Assembly (NCBI GenBank): GCA_000773965.1
Contig: JRUP01000045.1
Location: 1 to 64,000 of the forward strand
DNA length: 64,000 nt
Direction of reading: 5' to 3'
From: Enterobacter cancerogenus
GTDB lineage: Bacteria; Pseudomonadota; Gammaproteobacteria; Enterobacterales; Enterobacteriaceae
Shown here: piece after piece, positions 8,329 to 17,423 of the stretch
Numbering within the stretch: the stretch's first letter is position 1
Layout: every line of letters starts with the position of its first letter
Notes under the pieces: model-generated
What the model was told of the DNA's origin: nothing
The model's database searches: none
What the model saw: only the letters and a program-made list of their open reading frames with translations
Position numbers and translations under genes: made by a program

Positions 8329-8343
8329 TGAGAATCATTCTCA
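8329..8343. promoter_or_regulatory. Fur box upstream of the TonB-domain lipoprotein
   Basis: TGAGAATCATTCTCA is a perfect 7-1-7 palindrome matching the minimal Fur recognition unit. It lies just upstream of the lipoprotein start on the minus strand. It closely matches the box in front of fepA at 12736. Confidence 0.8.
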
Positions 8344-8450
8344 TGTTATCATCACATGATATCAACAAGATAGCGCCAGTTTAACGTAAAGAATCCTTCA
8401 TTAGGCTTCTGCTACCCTGTTCATCCATCAAGATTAAGGAATAATCGTCG

Positions 8451-8822
8451 ATGAAAAACATCGTATTTATCTACATGCCCAGTCCAACATTGTTCAGAGC
8501 ACCGGGATTCGGAGTGAGCGGCGGATTGTTCTCCTGCTTTCGCGAAGATAAATATATCGGCGCAGTGCAGAAGGCGATTGATAAACGCCAATTAAACTGG
8601 CGCTTCACGCGCGACACCACCGAATCAAATATTGAAACGCTCATCGCCGAGAGAGCTGAGTTACTGGTTCTTGCCCCCGGCCTGCGTTTTATGTTTTATC
8701 GCAAAAATTTTGATAAGCAACGCATGGTGTTTCTCACCACCATGGAATTTATGAGTAACGACGTCCGGCCTGTAATGCGTAAAATCCGGGAACGGGAAGA
8801 CAGTGAAGGTTTGATTCGCTAA
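8451..8822 (+). CDS. Conserved-looking protein of unknown function
   Basis: A 123-aa soluble protein that I do not recognise. It begins MKNIVFIYMPSPTLFRAPGF with a Gly-rich GFGVSGGLFSCFRED segment. A beta-strand/loop ELLVLAPGLRFMFY in the second half is reminiscent of small Rossmann-like domains (for example IIB-type folds), but no catalytic motif can be named. It has no signal peptide or membrane helix. It is transcribed alone, ending in a bidirectional hairpin shared with the convergent SDR gene. Confidence 0.65.
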   Translation: MKNIVFIYMPSPTLFRAPGFGVSGGLFSCFREDKYIGAVQKAIDKRQLNWRFTRDTTESNIETLIAERAELLVLAPGLRFMFYRKNFDKQRMVFLTTMEFMSNDVRPVMRKIREREDSEGLIR

Positions 8823-8885
8823 AGGGCTCGAATACCTCATGTCGGATATTGCAGCCTCAAAATAGTATGAGTTGTTGCTGATGAA

Positions 8886-8905
8886 GGTGCGCGTTGATGC
8901 GCACC
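8886..8905. terminator. Hairpin between convergent genes
   Basis: GGTGCGC and GCGCACC form a 7-bp stem with a 6-nt loop (GTTGAT), midway between the convergent gene at 8451 and the SDR at 8932. It is likely a shared terminator, although T-tracts are poor. Confidence 0.5.
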
Positions 8906-8931
8906 TGGAAAACCGATCACGATGAATAAAG

Positions 8932-9999
8932 TTACTGCGGTATCACCTTCTCCGACTTCAACTTATCGAACAGCGCAATAAACGAATCCAGCGTTGAACG
9001 ATAGCCGGTGAATCCCGCTTTGCGGCTTTTGCTCATGTCGGTGAACGCTTCCATCGGACGCCCAAGATCCGCATCAGTGTGCCACCACGAAGCCAGTTTA
9101 TTGATGTCCGCCTCACGCAGCTGTTCGCGCGCGGCAATTTCACGCCATGCGTCGGCGGCCTGTTGCATGCGCCCTTCCAGAGGCATCATCTGTGCAGGAT
9201 ACGCGGCGGCTTCAACGTTAAAGTAAGCGGCCAGCCGTGGCCACAACCAGTTCCAGCGGAATACATCGCCGTTGACCGCGTTGAAGTCCTGATTCGCTGC
9301 TACATCCGCCGTCGCTGCCCACAGCAACTGCTCCGCCAGCAAACCGGCGTCGGTCACATCCGCAATACCGTTCCACTGTTCCGGCGAGCCAGGAAAGATA
9401 AACGGCCAGCCCTTCTCGCGACACAGCGTGGCATACACCGCCAGCGTCTGCCCCATATTCATGGCATTACCCACTGCATAACCGATGATGGTGTGGGGAC
9501 GATGCACGCTCCAGCGATAGCCATATTGCTCGGCACCGGCAAAGATTTCATCTTCCTGCGCATAGTAGAAGTTATCGACCGGCTGGCGTCCCTGTTCTTC
9601 ACGGAACGGCGTCACCGGAACAGCACCTTTGCCATACGCCTCAAATGGACCCAGATAGTGTTTCAGCCCGGTCACCAGCGCCACGTGCGCACCGTTCAGG
9701 CGCTCACCCAGCGCTTCAATCACATTACGCACCATGCCGCCGTTCACGCGAATGTTCTCTTTTTCGTTCTCCTGACGCGCCCAGACGCTAAAGAACACCG
9801 CATCAGGCTTCTCTTGTTGCAGTGCAGTGCTGACCGCATCAGCATCGGTCAGATCTGCGGTCAGACTGCGGCAACCTTCGGGGATCGCGCCGCGTCCGCG
9901 TGACAATCCGGTCACCTGCCATCCTTCACTTTGCAGTTTTTCCGCCAGCGCACGCCCAATCACGCCGCTAATGCCGACAATTAACGCCTGCTTTTGCAT
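8932..9999 (-). CDS. NAD(P)-binding SDR of the PRISE-like (progesterone 5-beta-reductase-like) family
   Basis: A 355-aa atypical short-chain dehydrogenase. The N-terminus carries the dinucleotide-binding motif VGISGVIGRALAEKL. The signature FYYAQEDEIF holds the catalytic Tyr without the classical YxxxK spacing, as in the PRISE/enone-reductase group, and VHRPHTIIGYAVGNAMNMG follows. The C-terminal half has FNAVNGDVFRWNWLWPRLA, common in these enzymes. A LysR regulator is divergently placed 100 bp away and probably controls it. An enone or related small molecule is the likely substrate by family, but unproven here. Confidence 0.85.
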   Translation of the reverse strand: MQKQALIVGISGVIGRALAEKLQSEGWQVTGLSRGRGAIPEGCRSLTADLTDADAVSTALQQEKPDAVFFSVWARQENEKENIRVNGGMVRNVIEALGERLNGAHVALVTGLKHYLGPFEAYGKGAVPVTPFREEQGRQPVDNFYYAQEDEIFAGAEQYGYRWSVHRPHTIIGYAVGNAMNMGQTLAVYATLCREKGWPFIFPGSPEQWNGIADVTDAGLLAEQLLWAATADVAANQDFNAVNGDVFRWNWLWPRLAAYFNVEAAAYPAQMMPLEGRMQQAADAWREIAAREQLREADINKLASWWHTDADLGRPMEAFTDMSKSRKAGFTGYRSTLDSFIALFDKLKSEKVIPQ

Positions 10000-10099
10000 T
10001 TCAATTCTCCTCGGTTTCGGTAATCATTAGCCTAATAGAGAATTCAATTCCTATCTCTGGCTTTAATTCACATCATTCATAACCTGGATTCACGAATAG

Positions 10100-11002
10100 A
10101 TGCACGATCAACGCCTGAAAGATATCGTTCCCTTTGTGGCCAGCGTCGAAAGCGGCAGTTTCGCGGCAGCGGCAGAACGTTTACACCTGACCGGTTCGGC
10201 CGTCAGTAAAAGCGTCACGCGACTTGAGACGCGACTCGGCTCACGCTTGCTGGAACGCACCACGCGCAGTCTGAAGCTCACCGATGCCGGCAACGCCTAT
10301 TATCAAACCTGCCTGCGCATTATGGAGGAGCTGGCCGAAGCCGAAGCGGTACTGGCAGCACAGCGCACCATTCCCTCAGGACGATTACGCGTCGCCGTGC
10401 CCAATACCTATGGCCGGCTGGGCGTCATGCCGGTGCTGATTCCATTTTGTCAGCAGCACCCGGAACTCGAACTCAATCTCACCTTCTCCGATCGCTTTAT
10501 CGATCTGTTTGATGAGGGGATCGATGTCGCAGTACGCATTGGCGGATCGCCGGACGTACCGGCCTCGCTTGGCTGCCGTCAGATGGGTCGCGAGCGCATG
10601 GTGTTTTGCGCTGCACCCGATTATCTGGCGCGCCATGGACGTCCTCACAATGAAAGCGAGCTATTGCAACATCAAGCCATCATGTATGAACGCGTGGATG
10701 GCAGCAGCAAGCCCTGGCTGTTCACCACTTCAGATGGTCACCCGCACTGGCGCAATGTGCCACACCGGATGGCACTGGGTGATGTCGATGCACAAGTGCA
10801 GGCGCTGTGTGGCGGATTAGGCGTGGCGCAGATGCCCTCCTGGCTGGTGCGCGAGCCGCTGGCGCGCGGTGAACTGGAGATCATCTTGCCGGAACAACAG
10901 CCAGATGGATTGGCTCTGTCGCTGATATGGCCGCGCCGCAAGCAGCTGTTGCCAAAAGTCGATGCGCTATTGACCGCGCTGGAGGAATTACAGATTCGCT
11001 GA
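10100..11002 (+). CDS. LysR-family transcriptional regulator
   Basis: A 300-aa LysR regulator. The N-terminal winged helix is VASVESGSFAAAAERLHLTG followed by SAVSKSVTRLETRLGSRLL, and the periplasmic-binding-like effector domain starts near residue 90 (GRLRVAVPNTYGR). It is of the CrgA/DsdC-like subgroup common for stand-alone regulators. It is divergent from the PRISE-like SDR at 8932, its likely target. Confidence 0.94.
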   Translation: MHDQRLKDIVPFVASVESGSFAAAAERLHLTGSAVSKSVTRLETRLGSRLLERTTRSLKLTDAGNAYYQTCLRIMEELAEAEAVLAAQRTIPSGRLRVAVPNTYGRLGVMPVLIPFCQQHPELELNLTFSDRFIDLFDEGIDVAVRIGGSPDVPASLGCRQMGRERMVFCAAPDYLARHGRPHNESELLQHQAIMYERVDGSSKPWLFTTSDGHPHWRNVPHRMALGDVDAQVQALCGGLGVAQMPSWLVREPLARGELEIILPEQQPDGLALSLIWPRRKQLLPKVDALLTALEELQIR

Positions 11003-11006
11003 GGTG

Positions 11007-11024
11007 GGCGGCCTGAAAGCCGCC
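11007..11024 (+). terminator. Hairpin after the LysR gene
   Basis: GGCGGC and GCCGCC pair with a 6-nt loop (CTGAAA), 4 bp past the LysR stop. No clear T-run follows. A second hairpin, CCCCGTA/TACGGGG at 11078-11100, lies just before the convergent gene's stop. Confidence 0.45.
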
Positions 11025-11108
11025 TGCTACCGCGAGCTCGACCATAATGACGCGCAGGTTTTTCAGCGGGCCAGTGTCCCCGTATCAGGATTGTACGGGG
11101 GATCCTGT

Positions 11109-12530
11109 TTAATTTTCGGGCTCAAACAGTGCGCGGGCGTAATTCTGTGAAGAGACATTTTTCTCGCTGTGCGGGATCTCCACGCTATCGATAAGCTTGG
11201 CTTGCTGATAGCTTTTCACCGTTTCATGCTGAGTGAGTTGCTGCGTGGTCTGCGCAGCCAGCTCACCTTTTTTGCTCTGGGAAACCACGGTCTGGCTACG
11301 CTCTTCATCGTTAATCAGATGATAGCGGTAATTTTGAGATGACTTAAGTGCCGTCAGTTTCGCTGCCCCGTCTGAATCCAGTGCGGTGTGGAAACTGGCT
11401 TTGAGTTTGAACAGCGTATCCTGTGTCAAATCCTGGGTATCAGTGTGCTGTTGCGAGCGGGTTTGCTGCGCGACCTCTAAAGAGAAAGTGTCCTGCTCAT
11501 CCGGTTTATAAGGATTATCAGAGCGCGGCGTCTGCTGATAGCTGGCGGAAAAATCGGCCAATCCACTAATGGCACCGTTTTTAGCGGCATTAGCATCAAT
11601 GGAGATCACTCGCTGGGTATTCACGCTGTGGCTTGCCTGTCCTTGCGTGGTATTCAGCGCCCGGAAGCTGGCTTTGAAGAGATTCAGCATGTCGCGATCG
11701 CCGTGCCCACGCGTTGCGGCCTGATCCATTTTGGCAGACCACTGATCGAGTGCGGCGGCCTGCTGTTCGGCGCTGCCTGCCTGAGTCAGCTTTGACACAT
11801 CAGTATCGAGTTTGATACTGACATCCCCGTTGTGAAAACCGAACCAGCGCTCTTTATCATCTGCGTGAAGGTTGAGGGACTGCGTCACATTGTCGCCATT
11901 ACGCAGATCGGTCTTCAAATCGACACTTTTCAGCTGCGAGGTATCAAACTTCATCAAGTCGCTGATATCTAGCTGTGTTGTCCCTGCGTCCAAACCGTCC
12001 AGCGCTTTTTGCAAACCGTCGGAGAGCTGACTGATGGCTGCGGCTTCATCGCGGTTGAGTTTACCCCCACTGGTATTCAGCTCCACCACCAGTCCACCCT
12101 GCTGGCGTGTCATTTGCAGACTCACTTCAATCCCCGATTGTGTGGTCACGGTGAGCGCCACCGCGCTTTGACTGTTGCTGGTGCCGTTGGCTAATGAGGT
12201 TGCGGGCACGCTTAACGTGACATTGTCACCACTCTGCACCAGGCCCTTGAGCAAACTACTGCCGATACCGTTCATACCAACGCCGCCCGACTGCGCTGCC
12301 GCGTTGATTTGCGCCTGTAAATTGCTGCTGATCGTGCCGCTGCTCTGTACCTGTGCTGGCACAATTTTATAGATGGCGGCAATGGCCTCGCTTGCTTCAC
12401 TGAAGGTCACTTTGGTGGACGCTTCAGTCTGTAAGTGGCTTTGTGCTGTCTTGCTGTTTGCGGTGGTAGTTACGCTTGAACCCGCAGAAATCAGGTTGCG
12501 TAGAACGCTGTTGCCAATCCCATTTAGCAT
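11109..12530 (-). CDS. Unknown Ser/Thr/Gln-rich protein with a duplicated N-terminal motif
   Basis: A 473-aa protein with no family I can name. The N-terminal residues MLNGIGNSVLRNLISAGSSV recur near residue 86 as MNGIGSSLLKGLVQSGDNV, so a short unit has been duplicated. The remainder is rich in Ser, Thr, Gln and Asp, with few hydrophobic stretches, no signal peptide and no membrane helix. AAGGA precedes the ATG at 12530. The composition resembles secreted or surface-associated proteins, but a sec signal is missing. A type III, flagellar or contact-type route would be speculation. It is divergent from fepA and shares the upstream region with the Fur box. Confidence 0.7.
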   Translation of the reverse strand: MLNGIGNSVLRNLISAGSSVTTTANSKTAQSHLQTEASTKVTFSEASEAIAAIYKIVPAQVQSSGTISSNLQAQINAAAQSGGVGMNGIGSSLLKGLVQSGDNVTLSVPATSLANGTSNSQSAVALTVTTQSGIEVSLQMTRQQGGLVVELNTSGGKLNRDEAAAISQLSDGLQKALDGLDAGTTQLDISDLMKFDTSQLKSVDLKTDLRNGDNVTQSLNLHADDKERWFGFHNGDVSIKLDTDVSKLTQAGSAEQQAAALDQWSAKMDQAATRGHGDRDMLNLFKASFRALNTTQGQASHSVNTQRVISIDANAAKNGAISGLADFSASYQQTPRSDNPYKPDEQDTFSLEVAQQTRSQQHTDTQDLTQDTLFKLKASFHTALDSDGAAKLTALKSSQNYRYHLINDEERSQTVVSQSKKGELAAQTTQQLTQHETVKSYQQAKLIDSVEIPHSEKNVSSQNYARALFEPEN

Positions 12531-12735
12531 CAAAATAATCCTTCTTGTGGACTATTCCTGAAGGTTATCGGCATTCGTTCAGATTCCTTTATAGATTTAG
12601 ACTTGTCGTCAAAGATTGTAATGATCGAAATTAATAAGAATTTTGCATTATTGAGAGCATTCAACTTTAAAAATTATTCCGGTATTTAAATCGATTGCGC
12701 TAGATAGTATCGAAAACCCACACCGCCATTGAAAT

Positions 12736-12750
12736 TAAGAATCATTCTCA
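12736..12750. promoter_or_regulatory. Fur box upstream of fepA
   Basis: TAAGAATCATTCTCA is a 7-1-7 near-palindrome with one mismatch to TGAGAATCATTCTCA, about 40 bp upstream of the receptor start. It predicts iron-repressed expression of the receptor. Confidence 0.8.
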
Positions 12751-12789
12751 CTAAGGTATTTTCTCTTTTTTACTCCTACAAGGAAGTGG

Positions 12790-15090
12790 TTGAATATCAT
12801 GGCAAAGCATTTCTATGCTCGCTCGCTGCTCAGTGTCGTTATTGCAGCAGCATTACAGATTCCAGCTGTTCAGGCCGATGACAACACGACAAGAGACAGC
12901 CAAACCGCAGAAAACCCACCGCAGAAACCACTGGCAATTTCCGATAAGAAAAGCAGTGCTGAAAACACCTTGGTGGTGACAGCCAGAGAACAGACTCTAC
13001 AGGCGCCGGGCGTCTCCACCATCGACAGCGAAGCCATTAAGAAACACCCTATCCAGCGCGATGTGGCCGAGATCATTCGCACTCAGCCCGGCGTCAATCT
13101 CACCGGGAACTCCAATAGCGGCCAGCGCGGCAATAACCGCCAAATCGACATTCGTGGCATGGGCCCGGAAAATACATTGATATTGATCGATGGCATGCCG
13201 GTCAGCAGTCGCAATTCAGTACGCTATGGCTGGAGCGATGAGCGTGACACGCGCGGTGATACCAACTGGGTGCCACCCGAGATGATTGACCGCATTGAAG
13301 TGATTCGCGGCCCGGCGGCGGCTCTCTACGGGAATGGTGCGATGGGGGGTGTGGTGAATATTATCACCAAGCCCACCACTGACGAGTGGCATGGCAATTT
13401 CAATACCTACTTCAATGCGCCGGAACACAAAGATGAAGGGGCCACAAAACGCTATAACGCCAGCCTGAGCGGCGCACTGGCCGATAACCTCACCCTGCGC
13501 CTGTACGGCAACTGGAGTAAAACCCAGGCTGACGCGCAGGACATTAACGAGAGCCATACCACACCGCGTATTGGTTCCTATGCCGGCAGTTATCCTTCAG
13601 GCCGTGAGGGTTCGATTAACAAAGATATCCACTCTGCCCTGCGCTGGGAATTTATGCCGCGCCAGGCATTGGAACTGGATGCCGGCTTTAGTCGTCAGGG
13701 CAACCTGTACGCCGGGGATACGCAGAACACCAATACCAACGCGCTGGTGCAGAAATATTACGGCAAAGAGACCAACGTGCTCTATCGCCAGACATTGAGT
13801 TTGAAATATACCGGCGCGTGGGATAGCGGTGTCACCACCAATAACTACGTGCAGTTTGAAAAAACGCGTAATACGCGACTCAATGAGGGCCTGTCAGGCG
13901 GCATAGCCGGGATTTTCAGCCCATCGAATGAAGGTTTCTCCACCATCTCGCTGTTTGACACCAATCTGCATTCTGAGGTGAATATCCCGCTGGAAGCATG
14001 GGTGAATCAGACATTGACCCTCGGGGCGGAATTCAATCATCAGGCGATGAAAGATCCGGCGTCAAATACCGAAACCACGACTGCTGGTGGTACGGTCAAC
14101 GGTATCACCAGCGATGGACGCAGCCTGTATAGCTCTGCCGATATTTATGGCGTGTATGCCGAAGATAACATCGAGCTGACTGATTCCACTCGCCTGACGC
14201 CGGGCATCCGCTTCAATCATCAAAGCATCAGCGGCAGCAACTGGAGCCCGGCGCTCAACCTCTCGCAGGATCTGGGTGACGACTTCACGCTGAAGTTGGG
14301 CATCGCACGCGCCTGGAAAGCCCCGAATCTCTATCAAACCAACCCCAACTATCTGCTGTTCAGTAAAGGCCAGGGGTGCTACGCCAGTTCCGGTTACTGC
14401 TATTTGCAGGGTAACAGTGATTTAAAAGCTGAAACCAGCGTCAACAAAGAGATTGGCATTGAGTATCACCATGACGATATTCAGGCCGGACTGACCTGGT
14501 ATCGCAATGACTATCACGACAAAATCGAGGGTGGTTACAGCCCGGTTTATAACAACGGCACATCGGATGTGTACAAGTGGGAGAACGTGCCGAAAGCCGT
14601 GGTTCAGGGGCTGGAGGGCACGCTGAACTTCCCGATCACTGACTCGGTGAAAATGAATAATAACTTCACTTACATCATTGATAACGAGAATAAAACCACC
14701 GGCGATTATCTGTCGATCATTCCGAAGTACACCATTAACTCAACGCTGGACTGGCAGGCCACCAACGATCTTTCAGTGCAGGGAACGTTAACCTGGTATG
14801 GTCGTCAGAAACCGAAGAAGCTGAACTATAAAGGGGAAGCGACATCGGGCAGCGAAACCCGCCAGGTGGCGCCCTACGCTCTGGTGGGCATGAGTGCGAC
14901 TTATAACGTGACGAAGTATCTGGATGTCACCGCCGGTATCGATAACCTGTTTGATAAACGCCACTTCCGTGAGGGTAATGCGCAGAGCACCGGCAATGCC
15001 ACCACCGGCGCCTATCTTTGGGGCGCGGGCGCGAACACTTACAACGAATCAGGACGCACCTACTATATGGAATTGGGGATGCATTTCTGA
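12790..15090 (+). CDS. fepA: TonB-dependent catecholate siderophore receptor, FepA-like
   Basis: A 766-aa outer-membrane receptor for ferric enterobactin-type siderophores. A signal peptide (to about residue 29, AVQA) is followed by the TonB box region ENTLVVTA. The plug domain carries GQRGNNRQIDIRGMGPENTL, WVPPEMIDRIEVIRGPAAAL and GGVVNIITK, and the 22-strand barrel ends in aromatic F (MELGMHF). Segments YFNAPEHKDEGATKR and YLLFSKGQGCYASS match FepA more closely than IroN. A TTG start at 12790 has AAGGA at 5 nt. The ATG at 12799 is an alternative with poor spacing. A Fur box lies upstream and an IroE-like esterase follows, forming an iron-uptake pair. Confidence 0.92.
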   Translation: MNIMAKHFYARSLLSVVIAAALQIPAVQADDNTTRDSQTAENPPQKPLAISDKKSSAENTLVVTAREQTLQAPGVSTIDSEAIKKHPIQRDVAEIIRTQPGVNLTGNSNSGQRGNNRQIDIRGMGPENTLILIDGMPVSSRNSVRYGWSDERDTRGDTNWVPPEMIDRIEVIRGPAAALYGNGAMGGVVNIITKPTTDEWHGNFNTYFNAPEHKDEGATKRYNASLSGALADNLTLRLYGNWSKTQADAQDINESHTTPRIGSYAGSYPSGREGSINKDIHSALRWEFMPRQALELDAGFSRQGNLYAGDTQNTNTNALVQKYYGKETNVLYRQTLSLKYTGAWDSGVTTNNYVQFEKTRNTRLNEGLSGGIAGIFSPSNEGFSTISLFDTNLHSEVNIPLEAWVNQTLTLGAEFNHQAMKDPASNTETTTAGGTVNGITSDGRSLYSSADIYGVYAEDNIELTDSTRLTPGIRFNHQSISGSNWSPALNLSQDLGDDFTLKLGIARAWKAPNLYQTNPNYLLFSKGQGCYASSGYCYLQGNSDLKAETSVNKEIGIEYHHDDIQAGLTWYRNDYHDKIEGGYSPVYNNGTSDVYKWENVPKAVVQGLEGTLNFPITDSVKMNNNFTYIIDNENKTTGDYLSIIPKYTINSTLDWQATNDLSVQGTLTWYGRQKPKKLNYKGEATSGSETRQVAPYALVGMSATYNVTKYLDVTAGIDNLFDKRHFREGNAQSTGNATTGAYLWGAGANTYNESGRTYYMELGMHF

Positions 15091-15178
15091 TTTAAACCTA
15101 CGGTCACCTAAGCAGGTGACCGCTCTGTTATACGCTGCGCCATGATGCGCAGTGATCAACCAACGTATCAGGATTGCA

Positions 15179-16078
15179 ATGCACTATAGATTTTCGTCGC
15201 TTTACCGACCAATGAGCATCTTGTTGCTATTACTCAGCAGTGTCACCACCAGCGTTTTTGCACGCCCCAATATGACGCCACTCGGCCCGAATATCGCCGA
15301 CAAAGGCTCCGCTTATTACCACTTCTCCATCAGTGAATATGACTCGGCTGATGGCCAGCGGCATTACAAAGTTTGGACTGCGGTGCCAGCTAAAGCGCCT
15401 CCGCCATCTGGCTACCCGTTGATCACGATGCTGGATGGCAATGCGGTAATGGACAGGCTGACCGATCCGCTGCTGCAAAAACTCTCGGCAGGCAACCCTC
15501 CGGTTCTGGTGGTGGTCGGGTATCAAACCACTTTGCCGTTTGAGGTGAACGCACGCACCTTCGATTACACCCCGCCTGACAAGGAACATGGCGAGGCAGG
15601 ATACACCTTTAGTCGCGGTCGCAAGGGCGGCGGCAGCAGCGCATTCCGCACCTTGCTAGAGCAACGTATTTTGCCCGCAGCGGAGAAAGGTGTGCATGTC
15701 GATCATCAACAACGCGCGCTGTGGGGCCACTCTTACGGCGGATTGTTTGTACTCGACAGCTATCTCTCCTCTCAGCTGTTTACGCGCTATTTCGCTGCCA
15801 GTCCATCGGTCGGCCAGGGATTTAACTCTCTGTTGAGTGAGATGCAGACCCGCAAAGCCAGTAATAAGCAGATCACTTTGATGGAAGGGAATGGCGATCG
15901 CCGCAGCGATAGCAACACGGCGGAACCTGAAGTGTTGCGCGCGGTGCGCACCACTATCGAAGGTATGGCAGAGAACGGCACAGCTGCACGCTATCAACTT
16001 TATCCGGGACTGTCCCACGGACAAATGTTTGGTGCATCAATGGAAGAGGCGCTGCTGGAAATGTCACAGGCAAAATAG
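15179..16078 (+). CDS. iroE: Periplasmic catecholate siderophore esterase, IroE-like
   Basis: A 299-aa alpha/beta hydrolase of the esterase-D/IroE type, which linearises or trims enterobactin/salmochelin trilactones in the periplasm. The N-terminus has a signal-like hydrophobic segment (SILLLLLSSVTTSVFA). The nucleophile elbow GHSYGG places the catalytic Ser at about 185, and GLSHGQMF supplies the likely His. The ATG at 15179 has AGGA 5 nt upstream, better than the earlier GTG. It follows fepA by 88 bp on the same strand, so Fur control from the fepA promoter is likely. No siderophore biosynthesis genes are in the window. Confidence 0.85.
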   Translation: MHYRFSSLYRPMSILLLLLSSVTTSVFARPNMTPLGPNIADKGSAYYHFSISEYDSADGQRHYKVWTAVPAKAPPPSGYPLITMLDGNAVMDRLTDPLLQKLSAGNPPVLVVVGYQTTLPFEVNARTFDYTPPDKEHGEAGYTFSRGRKGGGSSAFRTLLEQRILPAAEKGVHVDHQQRALWGHSYGGLFVLDSYLSSQLFTRYFAASPSVGQGFNSLLSEMQTRKASNKQITLMEGNGDRRSDSNTAEPEVLRAVRTTIEGMAENGTAARYQLYPGLSHGQMFGASMEEALLEMSQAK

Positions 16079-16087
16079 CGAGGAGAA

Positions 16088-16110
16088 GTGGGCGCAAAAA
16101 ATGCGCCCAC
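16088..16110. terminator. Terminator hairpin between iroE and the lactonase gene
   Basis: GTGGGCGCA and TGCGCCCAC form a perfect 9-bp stem with an AAAAA loop between convergent genes. On the minus strand the loop reads TTTTT. A shared terminator is likely. Confidence 0.65.
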
Positions 16111-16118
16111 CGAACGGC

Positions 16119-17321
16119 TTAATTAAAGAACTTTATATCCGTGGGCGTGGATATTTTTGCTGCATCGCCCGCTGCTTTCAGCTCACCGCTCTTTTCATCG
16201 AAATGGAACAGGGAAATATTGTTGGTGAACACGTTAGTGACATAGAGATATTTTCCACTGCCATCAAATGAGAACTCCCGAGGTTCAATGCCGTTGGCTT
16301 TATAACTGACCGGCTTGCCTAACTGGCCATCCGCCTCAATTTTAAACACCAACAGCTTATTATCTGAACCACGATTCGCTGCAATCACATATTTACCGTT
16401 CGGACTGAGAATAATTCCGCCGCCGCTACGGTATTCAGCACTGTTATTTTCAGTGTTCAGCTTCACGGTATTACTGCGATCCAGGTGATCGTCTTTCACT
16501 GTAAATACCGCGATCTCACCGGCCATTTCGGTGGTGACGTAGGCATGTTTGCCATCTGGTGAGAACACCATATGACGCGGGCCAGAACCGGCGGTAAAGG
16601 TCACGTCATGCGCGGTATCCGCTTCCAGAGGCTCAGCCTTATTGGCGTGATAACGATACGCATGGAGCTTGTCACCGCCGAGATCGGCCGCGTACAGGTA
16701 TTTACCGTCGTGGGTAAAGGTGGTCGAGTGTGCGTGACCGCCATCCTGACGCCCTTTCACCGCGCCCGTGCCGTGGTCGAAGGCAAAGTGCTGCACCTGC
16801 TCACCCAGCTTACCGTCATGATGAATCGGGAACACCGAGACGCCCGCGCCGCCTTTCGCCACCGAGTAGTTAGCGACAAACAGGAACTTACCGTCCGGGC
16901 TGATGGTGGCGTGCGTCGGCTGCTGCCCATGGCTATCCACCGCATTTAGCACTTTCACCTGACCGCTTTTATCAATGGACAGTGCGGTAACGGCCCCGGC
17001 GTTTTCTTCATTGGTGGTATAGGCAAAGCGGCCATCGTGGGATTTTCCAATCCATGAGGGGCTTTTCATTTTGATCACATCAAGTGGCGTTAAGGTGCCA
17101 TCCGCATTCACCTTGAGGCGATATAAACCTTCGCTAAGATGATCCGGTTTCTGCTCTAATGGGGCATCTGGAATCGACGTCCAGGTACCCACCAAAGCGA
17201 TTTGATGATGTTCCGCGGCATTTGCCATAGCGCTCCCCGCCAGTGAAAAAACAGCTAAAGATAATGCCATGGTTATGTTTGATGCTAAACTGCTGAATGC
17301 GGCTTTTTTATTTCTATTCAT
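16119..17321 (-). CDS. Periplasmic beta-propeller lactonase-family protein
   Basis: A 400-aa protein with a signal peptide (cleavage near SAMANA-AEH). It is a seven-bladed propeller of the 6-phosphogluconolactonase/YncE-like lactonase family (Pfam Lactonase). Recurrent blade motifs are visible: SPDGKFLFVANYS, THDGKYLYAADLGG, SPDGKHAYVTTEMA, SPNGKYVIAANRGS and GSGKYLYVTNVFT. A catalytic role is unproven, because many exported members have no known lactonase substrate. It is transcribed alone, convergent with iroE. Confidence 0.85.
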   Translation of the reverse strand: MNRNKKAAFSSLASNITMALSLAVFSLAGSAMANAAEHHQIALVGTWTSIPDAPLEQKPDHLSEGLYRLKVNADGTLTPLDVIKMKSPSWIGKSHDGRFAYTTNEENAGAVTALSIDKSGQVKVLNAVDSHGQQPTHATISPDGKFLFVANYSVAKGGAGVSVFPIHHDGKLGEQVQHFAFDHGTGAVKGRQDGGHAHSTTFTHDGKYLYAADLGGDKLHAYRYHANKAEPLEADTAHDVTFTAGSGPRHMVFSPDGKHAYVTTEMAGEIAVFTVKDDHLDRSNTVKLNTENNSAEYRSGGGIILSPNGKYVIAANRGSDNKLLVFKIEADGQLGKPVSYKANGIEPREFSFDGSGKYLYVTNVFTNNISLFHFDEKSGELKAAGDAAKISTPTDIKFFN

Positions 17322-17423
17322 TTTCGTACCCCACCATAATCGGAATGTTTAACGACTATAGTGGGATTAATTTGAATAGCGCCCGGCCAGGGTGACCGGG
17401 TTCACAATATAGCAGATTAGTTT

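Noticed and set aside
9079..9903. Long plus-strand frame at 9079
   Set aside because: It is opposite the PRISE-like SDR, which has clear motifs on the minus strand.
12790..15090. IroN instead of FepA
   Set aside because: Plug and loop segments (AREQTLQAPGVST, FNAPEHKDEGATKR, SKGQGCYAS) are closer to FepA, although both bind catecholates and the call is not absolute.
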